From the NCBI GenBank assembly GCA_905204935.1, contig CAJLBJ010000015.1:1-51592 (forward strand): a DNA stretch of 51,592 nucleotides, written 5' to 3'. The stretch comes from an uncultured Lactobacillus sp. (lineage in GTDB: Bacteria > Bacillota > Bacilli > Lactobacillales > Lactobacillaceae). Shown in pieces: positions 22,593 to 29,704 of this stretch. The position numbers and the translations under genes are program-made. The notes under the pieces are model-generated. The model was not told the origin of the DNA. It worked only from the letters and a program-made list of their open reading frames with translations, and made no database searches. How positions within the stretch are numbered: the first letter of the stretch is position 1; each line of letters starts with the position of its first letter.

Positions 22593-22616
22593 ACCTAGCC
22601 TAGGCTAGGTTTTTTT
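22593..22616 (+). terminator. Rho-independent terminator after yajC
   Basis: ACCTAGCC-TA-GGCTAGGT hairpin followed by T7. Confidence 0.92.
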
Positions 22617-22644
22617 ATAAAAAAAGTAAGTTTAAGCAGAAAAA

Positions 22645-22672
22645 TTGCATTTTTAACTCACTTTGTTAAAAT
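22645..22672 (+). promoter_or_regulatory. tpx promoter
   Basis: TTGCAT (22645-22650), a 16-base spacer and TAAAAT (22667-22672) preceded by TGT. Confidence 0.6.
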
Positions 22673-22702
22673 AAGGGTACTCTAGTAGAAAAGAGGGATA
22701 AT

Positions 22703-23191
22703 ATGGAAATTTCTATGAAAGGAACGGCTCTTCAAACAATGGGGAAAGTTCCAAAGGTGGGGGAAAAAATCACTGACTTTAAGCTTTATGACAAAAATAG
22801 TCAAGTGGTTTGTGCACATGATTTGTTTGATAAATTGACATTAATTAGTGTTGTACCAGATATTAATACGCGTGTTTGCAGCATTTCAACTAAGCGTTTT
22901 AATGAAGAAGTTGATGCATTTAAAGGAATTAACTTTTATACAGTATCGACTAACCAACCAGCAGATCAACAAAATTGGTGTGCGGCAGAAGGTGTTAGTC
23001 AAATGCAATTGTTATCTGATAAAGAAGCAAGTTTTGGAAAAGCTTTTGGTTTGTATGAACCAACTAAAAATATCGATTCACGTAGCGTGTGGATTATTAA
23101 TGATAAGCAAGAAGTTGTTTATCAAGAAGTAATCATTGAACAAGTTAATGAACCTAACTATCAAGCGGCATTAGATTTTTTAAAAAATTAA
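22703..23191 (+). CDS. tpx: Thiol peroxidase, Tpx-type peroxiredoxin
   Basis: Reduces hydrogen peroxide and alkyl hydroperoxides with thioredoxin as electron donor. The 162-aa atypical 2-Cys peroxiredoxin has the peroxidatic Cys59 in PDINTRVCSIST and the resolving Cys93 in NWCAAEG, plus the late DSRSVWIIND strand. AGAGGGA lies just upstream of the ATG. It is a single gene with its own promoter and a long terminator. A stress-response role is known for the family; no regulator site is obvious here. Confidence 0.93.
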   Translation: MEISMKGTALQTMGKVPKVGEKITDFKLYDKNSQVVCAHDLFDKLTLISVVPDINTRVCSISTKRFNEEVDAFKGINFYTVSTNQPADQQNWCAAEGVSQMQLLSDKEASFGKAFGLYEPTKNIDSRSVWIINDKQEVVYQEVIIEQVNEPNYQAALDFLKN

Positions 23192-23197
23192 TAAGAT

Positions 23198-23245
23198 AAA
23201 GATGGATATTTTCTTGGAAGTTCAAGAAAAATATCCATCTTTTTA
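23198..23245 (+). terminator. Rho-independent terminator after tpx
   Basis: A long hairpin: AAAGATGGATATTTTCTTG pairs with CAAGAAAAATATCCATCTTT, with one bulged A, followed by T-rich sequence. Confidence 0.9.
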
Positions 23246-23316
23246 TGTCAAGAATGGATGATTAAGGTGCAAATGACACAAAAAATCCAAGAAATAATAA
23301 TTAAAATTTAATTAGA

Positions 23317-23333
23317 ATTTTGATATTCAAAAT
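23317..23333 (+). promoter_or_regulatory. Distal FabT-operator-like inverted repeat
   Basis: ATTTTGA-TAT-TCAAAAT is a perfect 7-3-7 inverted repeat of the type described for FabT boxes in lactic acid bacteria. It lies about 230 bases upstream of the fab operon -35. Confidence 0.55.
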
Positions 23334-23454
23334 ATTTTTGAAAGACATTTTTTGTCGATAATAATCTAATAGTTATTTTGCTATTAATTATAGTTGGATT
23401 AGTTTTTAGTATTGAAGATGGTTTATTATTTGAAATAACAAGTTTAATTTAGAT

Positions 23455-23493
23455 AGTTTGAAGTATCAAATTAAATTTTGAGGTATTCAAAAT
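23455..23493 (+). promoter_or_regulatory. Pair of degenerate FabT-like repeats
   Basis: AGTTTGA-AGTA-TCAAATT (23455-23472) and ATTTTGA-GGTAT-TCAAAAT (23475-23493). The half-sites match the other boxes but the spacers are four and five bases instead of three, so binding is uncertain. Confidence 0.4.
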
Positions 23494-23545
23494 AAAGTTT
23501 ATTTTTTGAACTATTTTTTTGCTAAAAAAAAGCTAAGAGAAAAAT

Positions 23546-23574
23546 TTGACAGCTTAGCGTTAATGTAATATGAT
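23546..23574 (+). promoter_or_regulatory. fab operon promoter
   Basis: TTGACA (23546-23551), a 17-base spacer and TATGAT (23569-23574). The -10 touches the first proximal FabT-like box. Confidence 0.78.
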
Positions 23575-23604
23575 TTGAACATCGAATATTTTGATGTTCG
23601 AAAT
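23573..23604 (+). promoter_or_regulatory. Tandem proximal FabT-like operators
   Basis: ATTTGA-ACA-TCGAAT (23573-23587) and ATTTTGA-TGT-TCGAAAT (23588-23604), both with a 3-base centre and 16 bp apart centre to centre. They cover the transcription start of the fab promoter, so binding would block initiation. Confidence 0.6.
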
Positions 23605-23629
23605 AATTTTGAAAAAGCGAGGTGCAGGT

Positions 23630-24076
23630 GTGAAAATCATGGATGCACAAGAGATTATGGATTTAATCCCTAATCGTTATCCAATATGTTATATCGATTA
23701 TGTCGATGAACTTATTGCTGGCCAAAAGATTGTGGCTACTAAAAATGTAACAATTAATGAAGATTTTTTTAGAGGTCATTTTCCTGGAAATCCAGTAATG
23801 CCAGGTGTTTTAATAATTGAAACTCTAGCACAAGCAGCATCGATTCTAATCTTGAAATCAGAAGAGTTTCTTGGCAAGACGGCTTATCTAGGAGCAATTC
23901 ATAAAGCAAAGTTTCGTAAAGTAGTTCGTCCTGGCGATGTGTTAAAGCTTGAAATCACGATGGTCAAGAAAAAAGAAAATATTGGTATTGTCCAGACTCA
24001 GGCACTTGTTGATGGTCAAAAGGCATGCACGGCTGAACTAATGTTTGTTGTAGCAGAGCGTGACGAAAAGATCTAG
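23630..24076 (+). CDS. fabZ: 3-hydroxyacyl-ACP dehydratase, FabZ paralogue 1
   Basis: Hot-dog fold dehydratase with catalytic His50 in GHFPGNPVMPGV and Glu64 in IIETLAQAA. It is the first gene of the fab operon and is only partly similar to the second FabZ at 29270-29695. In enterococci one FabZ-like enzyme (FabN) also isomerises trans-2- to cis-3-decenoyl-ACP to start unsaturated chains; the YIDYVDEL region and operon-leading position make this copy a candidate, but sequence alone does not prove it. The start is GTG 23630 (GAGGTG five bases upstream) giving 148 aa; ATG 23639 is an alternative. Confidence 0.9.
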   Translation: MKIMDAQEIMDLIPNRYPICYIDYVDELIAGQKIVATKNVTINEDFFRGHFPGNPVMPGVLIIETLAQAASILILKSEEFLGKTAYLGAIHKAKFRKVVRPGDVLKLEITMVKKKENIGIVQTQALVDGQKACTAELMFVVAERDEKI

Positions 24077-24101
24077 ACAGCGGCTTAATTTTTTTGCTAT
24101 T

Positions 24102-24133
24102 ATTTTGATAACCAAAATATTTGAGTACCAAAA
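24102..24133 (+). promoter_or_regulatory. Tandem FabT-like operators before fabT
   Basis: ATTTTGA-TAA-CCAAAAT (24102-24118) and ATTTGA-GTA-CCAAAA (24119-24133), again 16 bp apart centre to centre, between fabZ1 and fabT. This suggests autoregulation. Confidence 0.58.
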
Positions 24134-24150
24134 GATAGGCGGTAAGAAAG

Positions 24151-24591
24151 ATGAATGATAATGCTCAATGGATTAATGATGCACTAGTTAATATCTATAA
24201 TGATATTTTGTGGATCGAAGAAAATGAGTTGCGAAAAAGCCGTTTTAGTGATTTAACTATCAAAGAGATGCATGCAATCAATGCGATTACGATGTATGAA
24301 CAAAAAACAGCGTCGCAGGTTGCAAAAGAACTCCATTTGACGCCGGGAACATTGACTGCAACTATTGACCGCTTGGTTAAAAAAGGCTATGTAGAACGAA
24401 TCAGAAGTTCGGCTGATCGCAGGGTCATTCGCTTAGGGTTAACTAAAAAAGGACGCCTTGAGTATCGCGCGCACGATGCCTTTCACCGCATGATGGTCAG
24501 AGAATTTTTAAAAGGTTTTGGTGATAAAGAAGTTAAGGTCATTGAAAAAGCATTACTAAACCTAGAAGAATTCTTAAAAGAACGTTCCTAA
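24151..24591 (+). CDS. fabT: MarR-family regulator of fatty acid synthesis FabT
   Basis: The 146-aa winged-helix MarR protein has recognition helix region TASQVAKELHLTPGTLTATIDRLVKKGYVERI and wing SSADRRVIRLGLTKKG. FabT in streptococci, enterococci and lactococci represses fab genes, with long-chain acyl-ACP as corepressor. The location between fabZ1 and fabH and the ATTTTGA-type inverted repeats at the operon promoter and just upstream of this gene support the same role. The ATG follows a GGCGGTAAGAAAG leader. Confidence 0.9.
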   Translation: MNDNAQWINDALVNIYNDILWIEENELRKSRFSDLTIKEMHAINAITMYEQKTASQVAKELHLTPGTLTATIDRLVKKGYVERIRSSADRRVIRLGLTKKGRLEYRAHDAFHRMMVREFLKGFGDKEVKVIEKALLNLEEFLKERS

Positions 24592-24611
24592 TTAAGCGAG
24601 GAGAAGCGAAG

Positions 24612-25589
24612 TTGGCAAACGTTAAAATTATACAAACAGCAAGTTTTGTACCCCAAAAAGTTGTCACTAATGATGAGCTTAGTAAAATCATGGATACTTC
24701 AGATGAATGGATTTCAACACGTACAGGGATAAAGCAACGCCACATTAGTTTAGATGAAAATACTTCAGTGCTGTGTACGAGAGTAGCTAAACAATTGTTG
24801 ACTCAAAGTGGCTGGAGTGCTGAGAGTTTAGACTTGATAATTGTTGCAACAATGTCCCCTGATTCTTATACACCAGCGACTGCAGCTCTTGTTCAAGGTA
24901 ATATTCAAGCACAAAATGCTGTTGCTTTTGATATTTCGGCTGCATGTTCAGGATTTATCTATGCATTAGAAGTAGCTAAACGTTTTTTAAGTTCTCCAGA
25001 TATCAAACGTGTGATGGTAATTGGCGGCGAGGTTTTGTCAAAAGTTTTAGACTGGCAAGATCGCACTACAGCTGTTTTGTTTGGAGATGGTGCTGCCGGA
25101 GTTTTATTAGCTAAAGATGAGACTAAACAAAGTCAAATTTTAGCGACTGATTTAAAAACTTTTGGAGACCAAGGAAAAAACTTAATTGCTGGAACAACGC
25201 AGGCAATTTGTCAATTTCCAAATACACAAGATGAAAAGTTAGAAGCTTTCCAGATGGATGGTAGAGAGGTTTACAAATTTGCAACTCATGAGGTACCAAT
25301 ATCTATTGAACGGGCTTGTCAAAAAGCTGATATCTCATTAGATGAGGTTACCCATTTTATCTTGCATCAGGCAAATGCAAGGATTATTCAGTCAATCGCC
25401 AAACGTTTAAAACAACCACTTGATAAGTTTGGCTTAAATATTGCCGATTATGGTAATACATCAGCTGCTAGTGTACCGTTATTGCTAGATGAGTTGAATA
25501 AAAAAGGTCAATTAAAGCGAGGACAAATCATTGTTTTGAGTGGCTTTGGTGGCGGTTTGACGGTGGGAACACATGTTATTAAATTTTAA
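24612..25589 (+). CDS. fabH: Beta-ketoacyl-ACP synthase III
   Basis: Condenses acetyl-CoA (or another primer) with malonyl-ACP to start chain synthesis. The 325-aa thiolase-fold enzyme has the triad Cys112 (SAACSGF), His252 (FILHQANARI) and Asn282 (YGNTSAAS), plus the C-terminal GFGGGLTVG loop. The start is TTG at 24612 with CGAGGAG upstream; the family N-terminus begins here and no ATG lies nearby. It is part of the uninterrupted fab operon. Confidence 0.96.
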   Translation: MANVKIIQTASFVPQKVVTNDELSKIMDTSDEWISTRTGIKQRHISLDENTSVLCTRVAKQLLTQSGWSAESLDLIIVATMSPDSYTPATAALVQGNIQAQNAVAFDISAACSGFIYALEVAKRFLSSPDIKRVMVIGGEVLSKVLDWQDRTTAVLFGDGAAGVLLAKDETKQSQILATDLKTFGDQGKNLIAGTTQAICQFPNTQDEKLEAFQMDGREVYKFATHEVPISIERACQKADISLDEVTHFILHQANARIIQSIAKRLKQPLDKFGLNIADYGNTSAASVPLLLDELNKKGQLKRGQIIVLSGFGGGLTVGTHVIKF

Positions 25590-25626
25590 TAAAAATATTT
25601 TTGAATTTTAAAGGAGATTTTTAATC

Positions 25627-25863
25627 ATGACAGAAGAACAAATTTTTGAAAAAGTAAAAGAAATCGTAGTAGAACAATTAGATACAGAAGAAGAAATCAC
25701 AATGGCTTCCGATATCAAGGAAGACTTAGATGCAGATAGCTTAGACGTGTTTGAAATCATGAACGAACTTGAAGATGAATTAGACGTTAAGTTAGAAGCA
25801 AACGAAAACGTTAAGACAATTGGTGACGTTGTTAGCTACGTTAAGGCTGAATTAGACAAATAA
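25627..25863 (+). CDS. acpP: Acyl carrier protein
   Basis: The small acidic four-helix protein (78 aa) carries the growing acyl chain on a 4'-phosphopantetheine attached to Ser38 in DADSLD. The ribosome binding site AAAGGAG is strong and the leader AT-rich, fitting the high expression expected for ACP. The next gene, fabD, charges it with malonyl groups. Together with fabH, fabD, fabG and fabF it forms the core elongation set. Confidence 0.97.
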   Translation: MTEEQIFEKVKEIVVEQLDTEEEITMASDIKEDLDADSLDVFEIMNELEDELDVKLEANENVKTIGDVVSYVKAELDK

Positions 25864-25881
25864 TTAAGAGGTGTGCAGGCC

Positions 25882-26829
25882 ATGGAAAAGTTTGGACTTT
25901 TATTTAGTGGTCAAGGTGCGCAATATCCTCAAATGGGAATGGATCTTTATAATAAAGATCCATTATTTAAAGAGACAATCGATCGTGCAAATGCAGTTTT
26001 AACCAATATGGATTTGGTAGCAGTTTTAAATAACGAAGATGATGCTTTAAGTCAAACCAAATACGTGCAACCAGCAATCGTTGCGGTTAGTTTAGGTTTG
26101 TTTACAATGCTTAAGCGAGATATACCCGAATTACCTATTCAAGCAATGCTAGGCTTGTCATTAGGTGAGTATGCAGCATTGATTGCCAGTGGTGTATTAG
26201 AGTTTGAAGAAGGCATGCAAATTTTGCAAGATAGAGCAAGTTATATGCAAGCAGATGCGCAAGCTAAAGCAAGTAAGATGGCGGCTTTATTACAGCCAGA
26301 TATTGATTTGGTTAAACAGATTTGCCAAGATTGTACTACAAATGAAGAAACAGTCAGCATCGCAAATTACAATTCACCTAAGCAAGTGGTGATTGGCGGC
26401 AGTGTTGGTGCCGTACAAAAAGCGATGACTGAATTAGCCGAAAAAGGCGGGGCCAAGAAAGTCGTTGAACTAAAAGTTAGTGGCGCGTTTCATACCCCGC
26501 TTTTTGTAAATGCTAGTCAAAAAATGGCAAAGCGCTTAAGTAAAGTTACATTTGCCAAGTCAAATGTGCCAGTAATTAGTAACACAACTTGTCAGCCATT
26601 TGATGATAAAGTTGCAGATACTTTGGTTAAGCAATTAATTAGTCCAACACATTTTGCTAGTTGTAGTGCATATATGTTTGACAAACTAGGAGTCAATGCG
26701 GTCTTAGAATTAGGCCCTGGCGACACTTTATGTAAATTTGTTAAGCAAGTCGATCGAAAAGTTGCGCGTTACCATATAGAAAATTATGAAGGATATCAAG
26801 CATTCTTAGATGCTATTAGAGGTAATTAA
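25882..26829 (+). CDS. fabD: Malonyl-CoA:ACP transacylase
   Basis: Transfers malonyl from CoA to ACP. The 315-aa product has the FSGQGAQYPQMGMDLY N-terminus, nucleophile Ser93 in GLSLGEYAAL (the commoner family form is GHSLG) and the catalytic His in SGAFHTPLF. The start is ATG 25882 with AAGAGGTG eight bases upstream; GTG 25873 would overlap that site. The stop TAA is immediately followed by the fabG ATG, so the two are translationally coupled. Confidence 0.95.
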   Translation: MEKFGLLFSGQGAQYPQMGMDLYNKDPLFKETIDRANAVLTNMDLVAVLNNEDDALSQTKYVQPAIVAVSLGLFTMLKRDIPELPIQAMLGLSLGEYAALIASGVLEFEEGMQILQDRASYMQADAQAKASKMAALLQPDIDLVKQICQDCTTNEETVSIANYNSPKQVVIGGSVGAVQKAMTELAEKGGAKKVVELKVSGAFHTPLFVNASQKMAKRLSKVTFAKSNVPVISNTTCQPFDDKVADTLVKQLISPTHFASCSAYMFDKLGVNAVLELGPGDTLCKFVKQVDRKVARYHIENYEGYQAFLDAIRGN

Positions 26830-27561
26830 ATGGATTTAAAAGATAAAGTCGTTTTTGTTACAGGTTCTTCACGCGGAATTGGTGCAGCAATTGCTAAACA
26901 GTTCGCTAAAGAAAAATGCAATGTGATTTTGAATGCCAGAAAAGAAGTTCCTAGCCAGTTAGTTGAAGAAATTACTTCGTATGGGGTTACTTGTGAAGTC
27001 GTTTTAGGTGATATTTCAAAAGCTGACGATTGCAAGCGAATGGTCAAAGAAATCTATGTGAAATTTGAGCAACTCGATGTTTTAGTCAATAATGCAGGCA
27101 TTACCGATGACAAATTAATGATTGCAATGAAAGAAGAAGACTTTAGAGGCGTTATCGATGTTAACTTAGTAGGGACTTTCCAGATGACACAACCTATTTT
27201 AAAGAAGATGTTTAAGAAAAAAAGTGGTGTGATCATTAATTTGGCTAGTGTTGTTGGATTACACGGAAACATTGGTCAAGCAAACTATGCTGCAAGTAAA
27301 GCAGGGGTAATTGGTTTTACTAAGAGTGTAGCTAAAGAAGGTGCCTTACGAAATGTGCGTTGTAATGCGATTGCACCAGGAATGATCGTAAGTGACATGA
27401 CTGATAAATTAAGTGATAAGGTAAAAGCTGAAATCTTGACACAAATCCCATTGCAGCGTTTTGGTAACACGACTGAAGTAGCACAAGCAGCGGTCTTTTT
27501 AGCACAAAATGACTATATGACCGGCCAAGTGCTTTCAGTTGATGGTGGTATGGGAATCTAA
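26830..27561 (+). CDS. fabG: 3-oxoacyl-ACP reductase
   Basis: NADPH-dependent SDR that reduces 3-ketoacyl-ACP. The 243-aa product has TGSSRGIG at 11-18, NNAG at 87-90 and the Ser140-Tyr153-Lys157 triad with Asn112, and ends in VDGGMGI. It starts directly after the fabD stop. A second SDR in the window (5426-6151) is assigned to EF-P modification on context, while this one is fixed to fatty acid synthesis by the operon. Confidence 0.96.
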   Translation: MDLKDKVVFVTGSSRGIGAAIAKQFAKEKCNVILNARKEVPSQLVEEITSYGVTCEVVLGDISKADDCKRMVKEIYVKFEQLDVLVNNAGITDDKLMIAMKEEDFRGVIDVNLVGTFQMTQPILKKMFKKKSGVIINLASVVGLHGNIGQANYAASKAGVIGFTKSVAKEGALRNVRCNAIAPGMIVSDMTDKLSDKVKAEILTQIPLQRFGNTTEVAQAAVFLAQNDYMTGQVLSVDGGMGI

Positions 27562-27579
27562 CTAAAGGAGTTCGATTTA

Positions 27580-28815
27580 ATGAATAGAGTAGTGATAACC
27601 GGGATTGGCGTTGTCAGTCCATTAGGAAATGATACAAAAACATTTGTCGAAAATATTTTTGCTGGCAAATTAGGTATTGGTCCGATAACTAAGTTTGATG
27701 CTAGTCAAACAGGTATCAGTGTAGCTGGCGAAGTTAAAAATTTTGATCCAACCCAACGTATCGGAAAAAAAGCTGCTCGGCGGATGGATTTGTTTTCACA
27801 ATACGCTTTGCATAGTACTTTAGAAGCGATGGAACAAGCGCAGATTACACCAGAAAATACCGATCCATATGAATTTGGTGTGATTTATGGTTCAGGTATT
27901 GGGGGCTTAACTACAATTCAAGAACAAGTTATCAAGATGCATGACAACAGTCCACGCCGTGTATCACCAATGTTTGTTCCAACCTCGATTATCAATATGG
28001 CTGCTGGTAATATTGCTTTACATGTAGGTGCTAAAAACATCTGTACTGCTGTTGTAACAGCTTGCGCTTCAGCAACTAATGCAATTGGCGAAGCTTACCG
28101 TCAAATCAAGGATGGTCGTGCACAAGTTATGATTACAGGTGGTTCTGAGGCTTCTGTAAATGAAATCGGAATTGCTGGATTTGCAGCTTTAACGGCTTTG
28201 TCTAGTCAAGAAGATCCAACCAAAGCGTCTCTTCCTTTCGATGAGAATCGTTCAGGTTTTGTCATGGGTGAAGGTGCAGCAACTTTAATTTTAGAAAACT
28301 ATGAACATGCACTTAAACGCGGGGCTAAAATCTTAGGTGAAATTGTTGGTTATGGTGCAACTTGTGATGCTTATCATATGACTTCACCAGATCCTAGTGG
28401 CCAAGGAGCAGCAAGAGCGATGCAACAAGCAATTGACGAAGCTCAAATTACACCACAACAAGTGGGATATATTAATGCACATGGGACAGCAACTAAAGCC
28501 AACGACTCAGGTGAAGCTAAGTCAATTAATTTGTTATTTGGTCAAGATAGTGATGTATGGGTAAGTAGTACTAAATCGATGACAGGTCATCTATTAGGAG
28601 CTGCTGGTGCAATTGAAGCTGTAGCAACGATTGCGACCTTACAAACGGGTCAACTTCCACCAAACATTGGCTTGAGTAAACAAGATCCTGAGTGCGCAGT
28701 TAATGTGGTCGCTAAGGTGGGACAAAGTGTAGCAGATCTAAAATATGCATTAAGTAATTCACTAGGTTTTGGTGGTCATAATGCTGTTTTGGCCTTTAAA
28801 AAATGGGAGGACTAA
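27580..28815 (+). CDS. fabF: Beta-ketoacyl-ACP synthase II
   Basis: Elongating condensing enzyme (411 aa) with nucleophile Cys162 in VTACASATNAIG and the two His in NAHGTATKANDSGE and SMTGHLLGAAGA. The C-terminal SNSLGFGGHNAVL loop is the usual gating segment. CTAAAGGAG precedes the ATG. It is the only long-chain KAS enzyme in the window; with two FabZ paralogues present it may also elongate unsaturated chains (inference). Confidence 0.96.
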   Translation: MNRVVITGIGVVSPLGNDTKTFVENIFAGKLGIGPITKFDASQTGISVAGEVKNFDPTQRIGKKAARRMDLFSQYALHSTLEAMEQAQITPENTDPYEFGVIYGSGIGGLTTIQEQVIKMHDNSPRRVSPMFVPTSIINMAAGNIALHVGAKNICTAVVTACASATNAIGEAYRQIKDGRAQVMITGGSEASVNEIGIAGFAALTALSSQEDPTKASLPFDENRSGFVMGEGAATLILENYEHALKRGAKILGEIVGYGATCDAYHMTSPDPSGQGAARAMQQAIDEAQITPQQVGYINAHGTATKANDSGEAKSINLLFGQDSDVWVSSTKSMTGHLLGAAGAIEAVATIATLQTGQLPPNIGLSKQDPECAVNVVAKVGQSVADLKYALSNSLGFGGHNAVLAFKKWED

Positions 28816-28820
28816 GAAAC

Positions 28821-29267
28821 GTGGATTTTAATGAAATCAAAAAATTAATGGATGAATTTAACGATTCACCAACCCGTGAATTAGAGATTACGACGGGAGA
28901 TTTTCATATTCATTTGAGCAAAAATGAAACCTTATTTCAACCACAACCGGTAGTTCCTAGTGTTGAAGCATCTGCTACACAAGTAGCCACGGCACCGCTT
29001 CCTGAAGCTAGCGAAGAAAAAATGGCAGGTCAAATCATCAAAGCACCGATGGTTGGAAGTATTTATTTACAACCACAACCTGATAAACCAGCTTATGTTA
29101 GCGTTGGTAGCAAAGTAAAAAAAGGTGATATTGTCTGCATCATTGAAGCAATGAAAATGATGACAGAAATTAAGAGTGAATTTGATGGAACGATTAGTGA
29201 AATCTTAGTTGACAATGAAGAATTGGTTGAATTTGACCAACCATTGTTTTGTGTTGTGGAGGGATAA
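28821..29267 (+). CDS. accB: Biotin carboxyl carrier protein of acetyl-CoA carboxylase
   Basis: The 148-aa BCCP has an N-terminal helical region, an Ala/Pro/Thr-rich linker (about 40-68) and a biotinyl domain with EAMKMM, where Lys112 is biotinylated, plus the thumb-like YLQPQPDKPAYV insert. I chose GTG 28821 because GGAGG lies ten bases upstream and VDFNEIKKLM aligns with BCCP N-termini; ATG 28803 would overlap the end of fabF. The biotinylated protein passes CO2 from AccC to AccAD. Confidence 0.93.
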   Translation: MDFNEIKKLMDEFNDSPTRELEITTGDFHIHLSKNETLFQPQPVVPSVEASATQVATAPLPEASEEKMAGQIIKAPMVGSIYLQPQPDKPAYVSVGSKVKKGDIVCIIEAMKMMTEIKSEFDGTISEILVDNEELVEFDQPLFCVVEG

Positions 29268-29269
29268 GC

Positions 29270-29695
29270 ATGTTAGATGTTACAGAGATTCAAAAAATTA
29301 TTCCACATCGTTATCCGATGTTATTGATTGATCGAGTTGAAGAACTTCAACCAGGTCAAAAAGCTGTTGCGATTCGTAATGTGACGGCACATGAAGAAGT
29401 TTTTAACGGCCATTTTCCTAATAATCCAGTTTTGCCAGGCGTTTTGATTGTTGAAGCTTTAGCGCAAACAGGTGCGGTAGCTTTATTGTCGTTAGACGAA
29501 TTTAAAGGTAAAACAGCATATTTTGGCGGTATTAAGTCTGCTAAATTTAGAAAAGTTGTCCGTCCAGGCGATACTTTGCGTCTAGAAGTGCAACTAGATA
29601 AGATTAAAAATAATATTGGTCTAGGCAAGGGTGTTGCTACAATTGATGGCAAAAAAGCTTGCACGGCTGAATTAACTTTTATGATAGGAGATTAA
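29270..29695 (+). CDS. fabZ: 3-hydroxyacyl-ACP dehydratase, FabZ paralogue 2
   Basis: The 141-aa hot-dog dehydratase has His48 in GHFPNNPVLPGV and Glu62 in IVEALAQTG. The N-terminus IQKIIPHRYPMLLIDRVEEL is the canonical FabZ form (IPHRYPxLLxDRV), closer to the general family than paralogue 1. ATG 29270 is chosen over upstream in-frame codons because GGAGGG lies six bases before it. It is embedded between accB and accC, as in several lactic acid bacteria. Confidence 0.93.
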   Translation: MLDVTEIQKIIPHRYPMLLIDRVEELQPGQKAVAIRNVTAHEEVFNGHFPNNPVLPGVLIVEALAQTGAVALLSLDEFKGKTAYFGGIKSAKFRKVVRPGDTLRLEVQLDKIKNNIGLGKGVATIDGKKACTAELTFMIGD

Positions 29696-29704
29696 CGAAG
29701 CGCG

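Noticed and set aside
26146..26169. GLSLGEY instead of GHSLGEY in FabD as an active-site defect
   Set aside because: The nucleophile Ser is present, and as far as I know the Leu variant occurs in FabD of streptococci and relatives, so it is not unusual here.
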